Below, piece by piece: positions 53,042 to 61,311 of a stretch of DNA of 64,000 bases. A program made the position numbers and the translations under genes. The notes below the pieces were generated by a model. The model did no database searches. It was not told the DNA's origin and was given only the letters and a program-made list of their open reading frames with translations. The first letter of the stretch is position 1. Every line of letters begins with the position of its first letter. The DNA is from Hyphomicrobiales bacterium (GTDB lineage: Bacteria > Pseudomonadota > Alphaproteobacteria > Rhizobiales > Rhizobiaceae): contig JAFKJU010000014.1 in assembly GCA_017305935.1 (NCBI GenBank), positions 145,958 to 209,957 on the forward strand, written 5' to 3'.

Positions 53042-55309
53042 TCATGCGGCGATGATGCGCACCGGAATGGATTTCGCCGCCGGCGTTCCGCTGATACGGT
53101 CATAATAATCGAGCGGCAGCAGGGGGTTGAGTTCCGGATAATAGCCGGCGACCGCGCCGCGTGGCATCGGATAATCGAGGATCGTCAACCCGTCGACGCG
53201 CCGCTCCAGCCCATCCGTGCTGATGGTTTCGAGTGCGATCCGGGCGCCGGAGGCAAGGCCGCGCGCCGCGATGTCCCCGGCATTCATGAACAGCACCATG
53301 CGGTCGTTATAGACGCCACGATAGCGGTCGTTGTTGCTGTAGATGGTGGTGTTGAACTGGTCGTGCGAACGCACCGTCGCCAGCCGCAGCATGGCGGGAT
53401 CGTCGACGACGTCGTTCACCTCCAGCCCGGGCAATGGCAGGAAATTCGCCTTGCCGTTCTCCGTCGGCCAGACACGCCGGCGCGGCGGGATATCGAGATG
53501 GAAGCCTTTCGGGTTCTTGATCCGCTCGGAAAAACCGGTGTAAATCTCCGGATAGACCTCGGCGATCTTGTCACGGATGAGATCGTAATCGTCGATATAG
53601 CTGGCCCACGGCACCTTGCTGCTGGGCAGCGCCGCCATCGCCATCCGGCAAACGATCTCCACCTCCGGCATGACGTACGGGCTGGCCGGCGCCAGGACGC
53701 CGCGCGAGGCGGTGACGTTCGACATGGCATCCTCGATGGTGACGAACTGCTCGCCGAGGGCCGTCCTGATCCATTCCGAGCGGGCGACGACCGGCAGGAT
53801 CAGCGCATCGCGTCCATGCACCAGATGGCCGCGATTGAGCTTGGTGGCGATACCGACCGTCAGTGCGAGCTTGCGCATGGCGGCGTAGGAACGCTCGGTA
53901 TCCGGGATGGCGCGCACGAAATTGCCGCCCATGCCGATAAACACCTTCGCCGTGCCGTTTTCCATCGCCGCGACGGATTCGACGGCATGGTGGCCGTGCT
54001 CGCGGGGCGGCTCGAAACCGAAGACGTCGCGCACGCGGTCGAGATAATCCTGCGCCGGCTTTTCGTCTATGCCGACGGTGCGGTCGCCCTGCACGTTGGA
54101 ATGGCCGCGAATGGGCGCGATGCCGGCGCCGGGCTTGCCGTAATTGCCGCGCAGGAGAAGCAGGTTCGAGACCTGCTGCAGCAGGCGCGAGCCTTGCTGA
54201 TGCTGCGTCAGGCCCATGCCGTAGCAGATGATCGTCGCGCGCGAGCGGATGTAGATTTCCGCGCAGCGGCGGATCTGCGCCTCATCGAGCCCTGAAACGC
54301 GGACGATCTCCGCCCAGTCCTGCGCCATCGCATCGGCGCGGATCGCCTCGATGCCGACCGTGTGTTCGGCGATGAAATCGTGGTCGAGCACCGCTTCGCC
54401 GGCCGCCTCGCGCTCGAACATCACTTTCATCATACCCTTGATGAGCGCGAGATCGCCGCCGATCCTGATATGAACGAATTCGCTGGCGATCGGCGTCGAG
54501 CCGAAGGTCGCCATCTGGATGACATCCTGCGGCTCCGTAAAGCGGATCAAAGCTCGTTCCGGCATCGGATTGACGGCGACGATCGGCGCGCCGCGCTTGC
54601 GGGCCTCGACCAGGTTGGTCATCATGCGCGGCGAATTGGTACCCGTGTTCTGGCCGATGACGAAGATCGCCTCGGCATGCTCGAAATCCGCCAGCACCAC
54701 CGTGCCCTTGCCGACGCCGATGGCCGGCGGCAGGCCGCGGCTGGTCGGTTCGTGGCACATGTTCGAGCAATCGGGAAAATTGTTGGTGCCGAATTCCCGC
54801 ACGAAGATCGCATAGAGGAAGGCGGCCTCGTTCGGCGTGCGGCCCGAGGTGTAGAATTCCGCCTCGTGCGGGCTCGAAAGCGAGCGCAGATGCCGGCCGA
54901 TCATCGAGAAGGCTTCAGCCCAGCCGCAGGGGACATATGTGTCGCTCGCCGCATCGTAGCGCATCGGCTCGGTCAGACGGCCCTGCATCTCCAGCCAGTA
55001 ATCCGATTGCTCCATCAACTCGGTGACAGTGTATTTCTGGAAGAATTCCGGCGTGACGCGGAACCTGGTCGCTTCATGCGCCAGCGCCTTGGCGCCGTTT
55101 TCGCAGAATTCCAGCGTCTTCTTGCAGTCGGCATCGGGAAAGGCGCAGCTTGGGCATTTGAACCCGCCCGGCTGGTTCATCGCCAGAAGCGCGCGCGATC
55201 CCTTGGTGATGACGCTCTGCTCCATCAGCACCTTTGCGGTCGCAGCCGCAGCACCCCATCCGCCTGCCGGATGATCATAGATCTTGTATCGTGGCTTTCC
55301 GTCGGCCAT
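53042..55309 (-). CDS. FdhF/YdeP-family molybdopterin oxidoreductase
   Basis: 755 residues. The start MADGKPRYKIYDHPAGGWGA and CPSCAFPDADC (Cys52, 55, 62, with Cys69 near) are typical of the YdeP/FdhF-like group. The long catalytic body has FYTSGRTPNEAAFLYAIFVR, NMCHEPTSRGLPPAIG and VGIDEKPAQDYLDRV, and the C-terminal molybdopterin dinucleotide domain contains VRSHDQFNTTIYSNNDRYRG. The electron donor is unknown; E. coli YdeP is linked to acid resistance. ATG 55309 is preferred to an earlier in-frame start at 55318. A pair of GGACA-N3-TGTCC sites lies 62 bp upstream, which ties it to the stress two-component system. Confidence 0.85.
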   Translation of the reverse strand: MADGKPRYKIYDHPAGGWGAAAATAKVLMEQSVITKGSRALLAMNQPGGFKCPSCAFPDADCKKTLEFCENGAKALAHEATRFRVTPEFFQKYTVTELMEQSDYWLEMQGRLTEPMRYDAASDTYVPCGWAEAFSMIGRHLRSLSSPHEAEFYTSGRTPNEAAFLYAIFVREFGTNNFPDCSNMCHEPTSRGLPPAIGVGKGTVVLADFEHAEAIFVIGQNTGTNSPRMMTNLVEARKRGAPIVAVNPMPERALIRFTEPQDVIQMATFGSTPIASEFVHIRIGGDLALIKGMMKVMFEREAAGEAVLDHDFIAEHTVGIEAIRADAMAQDWAEIVRVSGLDEAQIRRCAEIYIRSRATIICYGMGLTQHQQGSRLLQQVSNLLLLRGNYGKPGAGIAPIRGHSNVQGDRTVGIDEKPAQDYLDRVRDVFGFEPPREHGHHAVESVAAMENGTAKVFIGMGGNFVRAIPDTERSYAAMRKLALTVGIATKLNRGHLVHGRDALILPVVARSEWIRTALGEQFVTIEDAMSNVTASRGVLAPASPYVMPEVEIVCRMAMAALPSSKVPWASYIDDYDLIRDKIAEVYPEIYTGFSERIKNPKGFHLDIPPRRRVWPTENGKANFLPLPGLEVNDVVDDPAMLRLATVRSHDQFNTTIYSNNDRYRGVYNDRMVLFMNAGDIAARGLASGARIALETISTDGLERRVDGLTILDYPMPRGAVAGYYPELNPLLPLDYYDRISGTPAAKSIPVRIIAA

Positions 55310-55370
55310 GGTCGGCAATCTCCGTATCTGACAGAAATCAATTCGACCACTTTATATGATTGAAATCCAT

Positions 55371-55405
55371 AGACAATTTGTCCGTCGAAACTGGACAAAT
55401 TGTCC
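55371..55405. promoter_or_regulatory. Paired activator sites upstream of the YdeP-like gene
   Basis: AGACAATTTGTCC (55371-55383) and GGACAAATTGTCC (55393-55405) have centres 22 bp apart, the third copy of the pair seen at 45391 and 52179. Here I find no consensus sigma-54 promoter at the conserved 53-bp distance. The closest, AGATACG-GAGA-TTGCC (55314-55329, minus strand), lacks the first GG and would start transcription past the ATG. Confidence 0.75.
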
Positions 55406-55476
55406 GGCTTCCGCTCAGGAGGCTGGAAGGCATGCGAGCGGGATTTTCCATCGGGAAGCACATGAAAACAGAAAGA

Positions 55477-55517
55477 CGGAGCATTTCCAGCGAAACGAGA
55501 TCGCTGGAAATGCTCCG
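55477..55517. repeat. Perfect palindromic repeat, GAGCATTTCCAGC family
   Basis: CGGAGCATTTCCAGCGA (55477-55493), a seven-base loop and the exact inverse TCGCTGGAAATGCTCCG (55501-55517): 17-base perfect arms. It lies between the uspA-like stop and the YdeP control region and could form a stable RNA hairpin, possibly ending uspA transcription. The core is shared with 9626 and 24508. Confidence 0.7.
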
Positions 55518-55581
55518 GTGAAATCGCGGATGAGAGCCGCCCCCGGGACGAATCACCGCCCGGCGCCGTCGGCGCCCATGT

Positions 55582-56412
55582 CTATCGGGCCAGAAAGACG
55601 GGCAAGGGGCATGCGTCAAGAATCGATGCGGTGACACCGCCAAAGATGCTTTCTCGCAGCCGCGAGTGGCCGTAAGCTCCCATGACGATCATGTCGCAGC
55701 CGATCTCGCGGCCGTGCTGCGTGAGGACGGCCTCGACGTCGCGGCCGCTGCTCGTGACCTGTTCGACCATAACCCTGACTCCATGTCGCGCGAGAAAGGC
55801 CGCGATATCGGCGCCGGGCTCACCACCATTGCCGAAATAGGAACTGTCGGGGTCGACGAGAACGACATGCACGACGGCGGCCGCGACGAGCATGTTCAGC
55901 GCCGCCTTTGCCGCCCTTGCCGCTTCAGGTCGGGAATTCCAGGCCAGCAAGACCGTTTTCGGCGTCAGGCTGGCGCCGCCGGTCTGAGGAAGCAGCAGCA
56001 ATGGCGTTCCGGCATTGAAGGCCGCGCCGGCCATGACCGATTTGCGCAATCCTCTATCGCCGCGCACACCGTTTCCGAGCAGGACGAGATCCGCATACAT
56101 GGCGCGCGCGCCGATATTGCTTTCGAGAATGAACCGATCGTCGAACATGCTGTCGATATCGAAGGAGATGCCGTTCTTCCGGCAGCGATCTTCGGCGTCA
56201 TGATGAACATCGAGCAGATCGTCGATATCTTTCTGCCGCTGGTCGAGCCAGGCGGCCGCGACCGGATAGTCGGCCATCACCGGCTGCAGCGCCGCGCCGA
56301 CCACCAGGACGGAAAGATGGGCATCATGTTCGCGGGCAAGATCGATCGCCTTGTCGACGTCCGTCGCGGCGTCCCTCGCTCCGATGACGGCGAGGATGGT
56401 CTTGAAAGTCAT
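55582..56412 (-). CDS. Universal stress protein, tandem UspA domains
   Basis: 276 residues with two Usp domains. The second half carries the ATP-binding pattern MGAYGHSRLRESIFGGVT near the C-terminus; the first half (to about 145) is degenerate. ATG 56412 has AGGAGG six bases upstream; an earlier in-frame start at 56430 would add MKRRHA. A promoter with an FNR/FixK-like box lies upstream (56448-56488). Usp proteins aid survival under growth arrest, low oxygen or oxidative stress. The paralogue at 59179 shares the GAYGHSRLRE motif. Confidence 0.88.
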   Translation of the reverse strand: MTFKTILAVIGARDAATDVDKAIDLAREHDAHLSVLVVGAALQPVMADYPVAAAWLDQRQKDIDDLLDVHHDAEDRCRKNGISFDIDSMFDDRFILESNIGARAMYADLVLLGNGVRGDRGLRKSVMAGAAFNAGTPLLLLPQTGGASLTPKTVLLAWNSRPEAARAAKAALNMLVAAAVVHVVLVDPDSSYFGNGGEPGADIAAFLARHGVRVMVEQVTSSGRDVEAVLTQHGREIGCDMIVMGAYGHSRLRESIFGGVTASILDACPLPVFLAR

Positions 56413-56447
56413 TGCATGCCTCCTCTTCACTTGAGTTGATGGGAAAA

Positions 56448-56488
56448 AGTGTAGCCGGCGATTTTCGACCTGCCATGATCTCTGTCAA
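56448..56488 (-). promoter_or_regulatory. Promoter with FNR/FixK-like box upstream of the first usp gene
   Basis: ATGATCTCTGTCAA (56475-56488) matches TTGA-N6-TCAA at seven of eight positions. On the minus strand TACACT (56448-56453) stands as -10 with a start near 56441, so the box centre is about 41 bp upstream, the class II activator position. Confidence 0.5.
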
Positions 56489-56527
56489 ATCCCGGCCTCC
56501 GGGCCGGAATGCCCGCCGGGGCTGCGC

Positions 56528-59110
56528 TCACCTGCGGCGCCTTGCATCCGCATGGACGTGCTGGCGCGCAAAAAACCAGTGCTTGGCCGTTTCGGATACG
56601 GCCAGATAGGCAAGGGTGATCGGCAGAAGCGCAGCCATCACGCCCAGCGGCAAGGGTACGAAACCGAACCAGGGGGCGATCGGCAGGTAAGGGATGGCGA
56701 CGGCCAGGCAGCCGACGGCCAGCGTCAGCGCCGCCAGCAACGCGCTGGGGCGGCTGCGCCAGAAAGAGTTTCGCGTGCGCACCACCAGAACGATGGCAAG
56801 CTGGGTGATCAGCGATTCGACGAACCATCCGGTCTGGAAAAGCGAGGCCGTCGCCCCGGCGACGAACAGCAGAAAGGCGAAGGTCACGAAATCGAAGGCC
56901 GAGCTGATCAAACCGAAGGTGATCATGAAACGGCGCACGAAACCGATATCCCAGCGACGGGGCGATTGAACCTGATCGGCATCGACATTGTCGGAAGCGA
57001 TCGCCAGCGACGGCGCGTCCGCCAGGAAATTGTTGAGCAGGATTTGCGTCGCCAGCAGCGGCAGGAAAGGCAGGGCAAGCGAGGCGAACGCCATCGATAC
57101 CATATTGCCGAAATTCGCGCTGGTCGTGATCGAAATATACTTCATCGTGTTGGCGAAGGTCCGGCGGCCGTCGTCGACGCCGCGCAACAAGACGCCGAGA
57201 TCGCGTTCGAGCAGGATCATGTCGGCCGCTTCGCGCGCCACATCGACCGCGCTGTCGACGGAAATGCCGACATCGGCCGCGTGCAGGGCCGGCGCGTCAT
57301 TGATGCCGTCGCCGAGATAACCGACCACATGGCCGTGCCCGCGCAGCGCCGCGATGATGCGCTCCTTCTGGTTGGGATCGATCTCGGCGAAGATATCGAT
57401 CTGCCCGACCCGACGCACCAGCGCCTCCTTCGTCAACGCGCCGACCTCGGCTCCCGTCAGGATCCGGCGGTGCGGCAGGTCGATGGTTTCGGCGAGATGG
57501 GCCGCGACATAGCGGTTGTCGCCGCTGATCATCTTGACCCGGATGCCGCGCTCGGCAAGCGCCTTCAGCGTTTGCGCCATGCCGGCCTTGGGCGGGTCGA
57601 GAAACAGCAGGAAGCCGGCGAAGACAAGGTCTGCCTCGTTCTCGCGACGATAGGCGTCCTGCCGGGCAAAGCGGCGGATTGCCAGGCCGAGAACGCGATA
57701 TCCCTGCCCGCTCCAGGCGCGCAGCTTCTCGTCGATCGCGCCTGCCCGGTCCGCATCCATCGGCACGTCGAGCCCACCCTCCAGCACCGAGGAACACGCC
57801 GCGACGACGCTCTGGACCGCGCCCTTGCAGATCATCAGATCCTCCGGCCGGCCCGCCTGCCGGACGATCACCGACAGCCGCTTGCGAATGAAGTCATAGG
57901 CAAGCTCATCCGCCTTGACGTAACCGGAGAGGTCGTCCTGCGGACCCTTGCCGTTGGCGATCGCCTCGTCGAGCGGATTGGCCATACCCGTCTGCAGGGT
58001 GGCGTTGAGCAAGGCCCAAAGGCGCACCTGCGGCGCCTCGACACCCGATGCATCCATGCAGGCGTCGAGATGGATAACCCCTTCGGTCAGCGTGCCGGTC
58101 TTGTCGGTGCAGAGCAGGTCCATGCTGCCGAGATTCTCGATCGCATCGAGGCGGCGCACGATCACGCCGCTCGCCGCCATGGCATGGGCGCCGCGCGCCA
58201 GGGTGACGCTGATGATCGCCGGCAGAAGTTCCGGGGTCAGCCCCACCGCGAGCGCCAGCGAAAACAACAGGGAATCCACGGCTGGGCGATGCAGGAGGAG
58301 ATTGGCGAAAAAGACAAGGATCACGATGACCAGCATGATCTGCGTCATCATATAACCGAAGCGGCGGATGCCCTTGGCGAACTCCGTTTCCGGCGCGACA
58401 TGCGCCACCGATGCGGCGATGGATGCGAACTCGGTTCGCAGTCCGGTCCTGACAACGACCATGGAAGCGGTGCCGCTGCGCACCGAAGTGCCGGTAAAGA
58501 CCGCATTGGCGCGTTGCGCGATCGGCGCGTCGGGCGGCGAAAGGCCCGGCTCCTTGACCACCGGGAAGGTTTCACCCGTCAGCGCGGCTTCGCTGACGTT
58601 GAAGTCGCGGCTTTCCAGCAGGATGCCGTCGGCGGCAACGAGATTGCCGGCAGAAAGCCGGAGGATGTCGCCGGGAACGATCTCCGCGGCGGCGACCGCG
58701 ATCTCCGATCCGTCACGCAGGACCATCGCCTTCGGTGTAATTCGGGCCTGCAAGGCCTCCATGGCGCGCGAGGCGCCATATTCCTGCATGAAGGACAGGA
58801 CACAACTCGCCAGAACGATGACGCCGATGATGAGCGCTTCGCTGCCTTCGCCGACGACACTCGACACGATAGCCGCGAAGATCAGGATGAGGACCAGCGG
58901 GCTTCGGAACTGTCGAAGGAAGGCGGTTATGGCCGACGTGTCGCGCCTGGATTCGATCGCATTGGAGCCCATCGCCCGCAACCGGCTCCCCGCGTCATCG
59001 GACGAAAGGCCGGTGCGGCGCGTGCCGAGGCGCGCCATGAGCTCCTCGGCGGGAACCGCCCAATATGCCTCCGCGACACCGGCGTCCTGCGAAGACGTCT
59101 GTAACGGCAT
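56528..59110 (-). CDS. MgtA-like P-type cation ATPase
   Basis: 860 residues. The actuator motif LTGE is near 178-181, LTPELLPAI (291-299) is the membrane motif of magnesium-type P-ATPases, the phosphorylation site is Asp336 in CTDKTGTLTEG, the nucleotide domain has KMISGDN, and the hinge is GDGINDAPALHAADVGIS. Ten membrane segments are expected. The family imports Mg2+, although the family call does not prove the ion. ATG 59110 has GGAGA upstream. It follows the second usp gene by 68 bp on the same strand, so it probably shares the FNR-type promoter. Confidence 0.9.
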   Translation of the reverse strand: MPLQTSSQDAGVAEAYWAVPAEELMARLGTRRTGLSSDDAGSRLRAMGSNAIESRRDTSAITAFLRQFRSPLVLILIFAAIVSSVVGEGSEALIIGVIVLASCVLSFMQEYGASRAMEALQARITPKAMVLRDGSEIAVAAAEIVPGDILRLSAGNLVAADGILLESRDFNVSEAALTGETFPVVKEPGLSPPDAPIAQRANAVFTGTSVRSGTASMVVVRTGLRTEFASIAASVAHVAPETEFAKGIRRFGYMMTQIMLVIVILVFFANLLLHRPAVDSLLFSLALAVGLTPELLPAIISVTLARGAHAMAASGVIVRRLDAIENLGSMDLLCTDKTGTLTEGVIHLDACMDASGVEAPQVRLWALLNATLQTGMANPLDEAIANGKGPQDDLSGYVKADELAYDFIRKRLSVIVRQAGRPEDLMICKGAVQSVVAACSSVLEGGLDVPMDADRAGAIDEKLRAWSGQGYRVLGLAIRRFARQDAYRRENEADLVFAGFLLFLDPPKAGMAQTLKALAERGIRVKMISGDNRYVAAHLAETIDLPHRRILTGAEVGALTKEALVRRVGQIDIFAEIDPNQKERIIAALRGHGHVVGYLGDGINDAPALHAADVGISVDSAVDVAREAADMILLERDLGVLLRGVDDGRRTFANTMKYISITTSANFGNMVSMAFASLALPFLPLLATQILLNNFLADAPSLAIASDNVDADQVQSPRRWDIGFVRRFMITFGLISSAFDFVTFAFLLFVAGATASLFQTGWFVESLITQLAIVLVVRTRNSFWRSRPSALLAALTLAVGCLAVAIPYLPIAPWFGFVPLPLGVMAALLPITLAYLAVSETAKHWFFARQHVHADARRRR

Positions 59111-59178
59111 GCGCTTGTCTCCAGGTCCGGCGTTCGAGAGCGGCCTCTTGCCACCATAAATGTCCAAGGAGGCGGTTG

Positions 59179-60000
59179 TCAGGCGGACATGAAACGACTG
59201 AACCGGTTTCGATCGAGAAGCGAGCGCGTGATACCGCCGAAGATCCATTCGCGCAGCCGGCTGTGCCCGTAAGCCCCGGATACCACGAGATCCGCGCCTT
59301 GCGCATCGACAAAATCGAGCAGGCTGCCAACTTCGTCGATACTCTCGATGGCCTCGCCGCGTGCGCGGATGCCGTGCCAGGTGAGGAATGCGTCGACATC
59401 GGCCATGCTGTCGCGGACCGGCTGATCGATCGTGGAAGCCACCGTCACAACCGTCACTTCGGCGGCGCTCTGCAGAAGCGGTACGGCATCGGATAGCGCC
59501 CGTCGCGCCTCTTTCGTATCCTTCCACGTCACGACAGCCTTCCTGGCCGGGACAGACGCCTTCTCCGTGCCGACAATCAGAAGCGGTCGGCCCGATTGCA
59601 GCACCACGCCGGCTGGGTCGGCTATCCGCGCGGTGTCGCCGGTTGCGGCGCCGTCCAGCGCCTGGGTGAGAATGAGGTCGGCGCCCCTCGACATCCTGAC
59701 GAGCGCCGGCGTCGGCCTGTCCAGCGCCTCATGCCACTCCGTCTTCACCACGCCGGCCACCAGGCTTTCGAATTCCTCGCGCAATTCCTTGAACCGGCGC
59801 TCGTCGTCATCGCGCATCTGCTGCCATGCCTGCGCGACCAGGGCCGCGCCTTCCGGTCCGGTGACCGGCAGATAGGCATCGGCGGCGCAAAAGCCGATCA
59901 GCCGGGCGCGCGACGCCGCCGCCAGTTCGCTCGCCACCTTGACGACCGATTCGATCGGTCCGTCCACGTCCAGATTGACGACAATGGATTTGTAGCTCAT
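59179..60000 (-). CDS. Universal stress protein, tandem UspA domains
   Basis: 273 residues. The first domain opens MSYKSIVVNLDVDGPIESVV; the second (from about 150) ends with SGAYGHSRLREWIFGGIT, the ATP-binding pattern. It resembles the usp gene at 55582. ATG 60000 has GGAGG upstream; the earlier open frame carries no start signals. It is first in a usp-mgtA-like unit, with an FNR-type box (60067-60080) about 41 bp upstream of a predicted start near 60033. It is divergent from the pyridoxamine-oxidase-fold gene. Confidence 0.88.
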   Translation of the reverse strand: MSYKSIVVNLDVDGPIESVVKVASELAAASRARLIGFCAADAYLPVTGPEGAALVAQAWQQMRDDDERRFKELREEFESLVAGVVKTEWHEALDRPTPALVRMSRGADLILTQALDGAATGDTARIADPAGVVLQSGRPLLIVGTEKASVPARKAVVTWKDTKEARRALSDAVPLLQSAAEVTVVTVASTIDQPVRDSMADVDAFLTWHGIRARGEAIESIDEVGSLLDFVDAQGADLVVSGAYGHSRLREWIFGGITRSLLDRNRFSRFMSA

Positions 60001-60039
60001 TGCAACACGCCTCCGTTTCGCAGGCTCAAGCCTGCATCC

Positions 60040-60080
60040 ATGATAGACGCTGCAAGCAATGCTTCCTTGACGCGGATCAA
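60040..60080 (-). promoter_or_regulatory. FNR/FixK-type promoter of usp-mgtA
   Basis: TTGACGCGGATCAA (60067-60080) is a full match to the anaerobox TTGA-N6-TCAA. On the minus strand TATCAT (60040-60045) is the -10, with a start near 60033, which places the box centre about 41 bp upstream. The 369-bp gap 60001-60369 holds this promoter, its divergent counterpart at 60141 and no gene that I can support. Confidence 0.72.
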
Positions 60081-60140
60081 GCCGAAGCCGCATGGCCGCC
60101 CTGACCTGCGACCCGTCACTATGGCTGAAATCCGGCACAT

Positions 60141-60182
60141 TTGATCCCGCTCAAGACAACTTGCGACAGGTTCGGCTATGAT
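60141..60182 (+). promoter_or_regulatory. FNR/FixK-type promoter toward the pyridoxamine-oxidase-fold gene
   Basis: TTGATCCCGCTCAA (60141-60154) fully matches TTGA-N6-TCAA and keeps the TTGAT half. TATGAT (60177-60182) is a good -10, with a start near 60189; the box centre is then 41.5 bp upstream, the class II FNR position. The leader to the ATG at 60370 would be about 180 bases, long but without another gene. Confidence 0.7.
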
Positions 60183-60369
60183 CGTCGCGATGCAAGGGAC
60201 CAAGGTCTGTCGAGGAGGCCGGCTGTTTGATGATCTGAAAAGGCAGGTCGCGCCGTCCGTGTGATCCCGTTCATCGCAGGCGACCCCTATTTCGCCGGTG
60301 TGCAGTTCCAGTATCCGCCGCGCGGGCCGGGGGAGGCGCCTGTCCGTCAACATGGGTAGGAGAATGACG

Positions 60370-60819
60370 ATGCATATCCGATCATTGAATACGCTCGAAT
60401 GCACTGCACTGCTCTCGGCAAACCGGCTTGCTCATCTGGCCTGCGCGAAGGAGGGGAAACCCTATGTCGTGCCGATCTATTTCGCCTATGCCGACAACAG
60501 CCTCTACGCTTTTTCCATGCCGGGCAAGAAGATCGACTGCATGCGGGCAAACCCCGAGGTTTCGCTGGTGGTCGAAGAGAGAGGGCATGGAAGGGAGTGG
60601 AAAAGCGTCGTTGTCGGGGGGCGCTTCGAGGAGTTGTCCGATCAGACGGGCTATCAGCATGAGCGGGACCATGCCTGGTCTCTGCTCAGCAAGCATTTCG
60701 ACTGGTGGGAGCCCGGAGCCCTGAAACCCGTGCCGCTTCCGATTTCGGATCACTCCGACCACATTTTTTTCCGTGTCTTCGTCGAGGAAATCTCAGGCCG
60801 CGAGGCACATGAGGACTGA
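60370..60819 (+). CDS. Pyridoxamine 5'-phosphate oxidase-fold protein
   Basis: 149 residues with the split-barrel flavin-binding fold (LLSANRLAHLACAKEGKPYV, VPIYFAYADNSLYAFSMPGK, KIDCMRANPEVSLVVEE, WKSVVVGGRFEEL). It is of the nitroimidazole-resistance/PNPOx-like type rather than true PdxH. Members bind FMN, F420 or heme, and the substrate is unknown. ATG 60370 has AGGAG seven bases upstream; ATG 60364 is too close to it. It is divergent from usp-mgtA and preceded by an FNR-type promoter, which suggests expression at low oxygen. Confidence 0.82.
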   Translation: MHIRSLNTLECTALLSANRLAHLACAKEGKPYVVPIYFAYADNSLYAFSMPGKKIDCMRANPEVSLVVEERGHGREWKSVVVGGRFEELSDQTGYQHERDHAWSLLSKHFDWWEPGALKPVPLPISDHSDHIFFRVFVEEISGREAHED

Positions 60820-60924
60820 GGTCGCCATCGGCCCGCACCAGCCGGTGTGTTGCGAAAAGTTTGGGTTGACCGCTTTCGATGGCGAGGCGACACTTGGACT
60901 CGAGACAAGGCAGGAGGGAAAACG

Positions 60925-61230
60925 ATGGATAAGCCGGACAGATGGCGCCAGATGGCCAGCGCGCCAAGAGACGGCAGCCGCATCCTCGTCACCGTCCGCT
61001 CATCCGAGCAGGGGCCGGCGGAAGTCGACGTCGCCTACTGGTCGCATGGCGACCGGTTCGGCGCGGAAGGCTGGCGCGCCTCCGATTCAGCCCCGGGCTG
61101 CATCATCGAATATGCCGAACCGGAGCTGAAATGCTGGATGCCGATGCCTTCGGCCAATCTCAGCCGCGCCTTTACGCCTTCGCCTTGGCAGGGCGACGAC
61201 GAAAAGGAACTGGATGGGTCCGGGATCTGA
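60925..61230 (+). CDS. Hypothetical protein, 101 residues
   Basis: I know no function. The pattern RWRQMASAPRDGSRILVTVR and ELKCWMPMP resembles DUF551-like small proteins (W-x-x-M-x-x-A-P-x-D-G and a terminal WMP). It has a strong AGGAGG before ATG 60925. It follows the pyridoxamine-oxidase-fold gene by 105 bp and may share its transcript. It is convergent with the chemoreceptor. Confidence 0.65.
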   Translation: MDKPDRWRQMASAPRDGSRILVTVRSSEQGPAEVDVAYWSHGDRFGAEGWRASDSAPGCIIEYAEPELKCWMPMPSANLSRAFTPSPWQGDDEKELDGSGI

Positions 61231-61311
61231 CACATCCGCACCCTCCACCTGACAGCGAGTTGCACGCCCGCTCCTCCTTGCGCGCATGCAGCCGGGGCGC
61301 CCTCCCCGCGG

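Noticed and set aside
55314..55329. AGATACG-GAGA-TTGCC as a sigma-54 promoter for the YdeP-like gene
   Set aside because: The -24 GG is missing, the distance to the palindromes is 41 bp instead of 52-53, and transcription would begin past the ATG.
60067..60154. The two anaeroboxes as one long inverted operator
   Set aside because: They are 74 bp apart and each has its own correctly placed -10 on opposite strands, so two separate promoters fit better.
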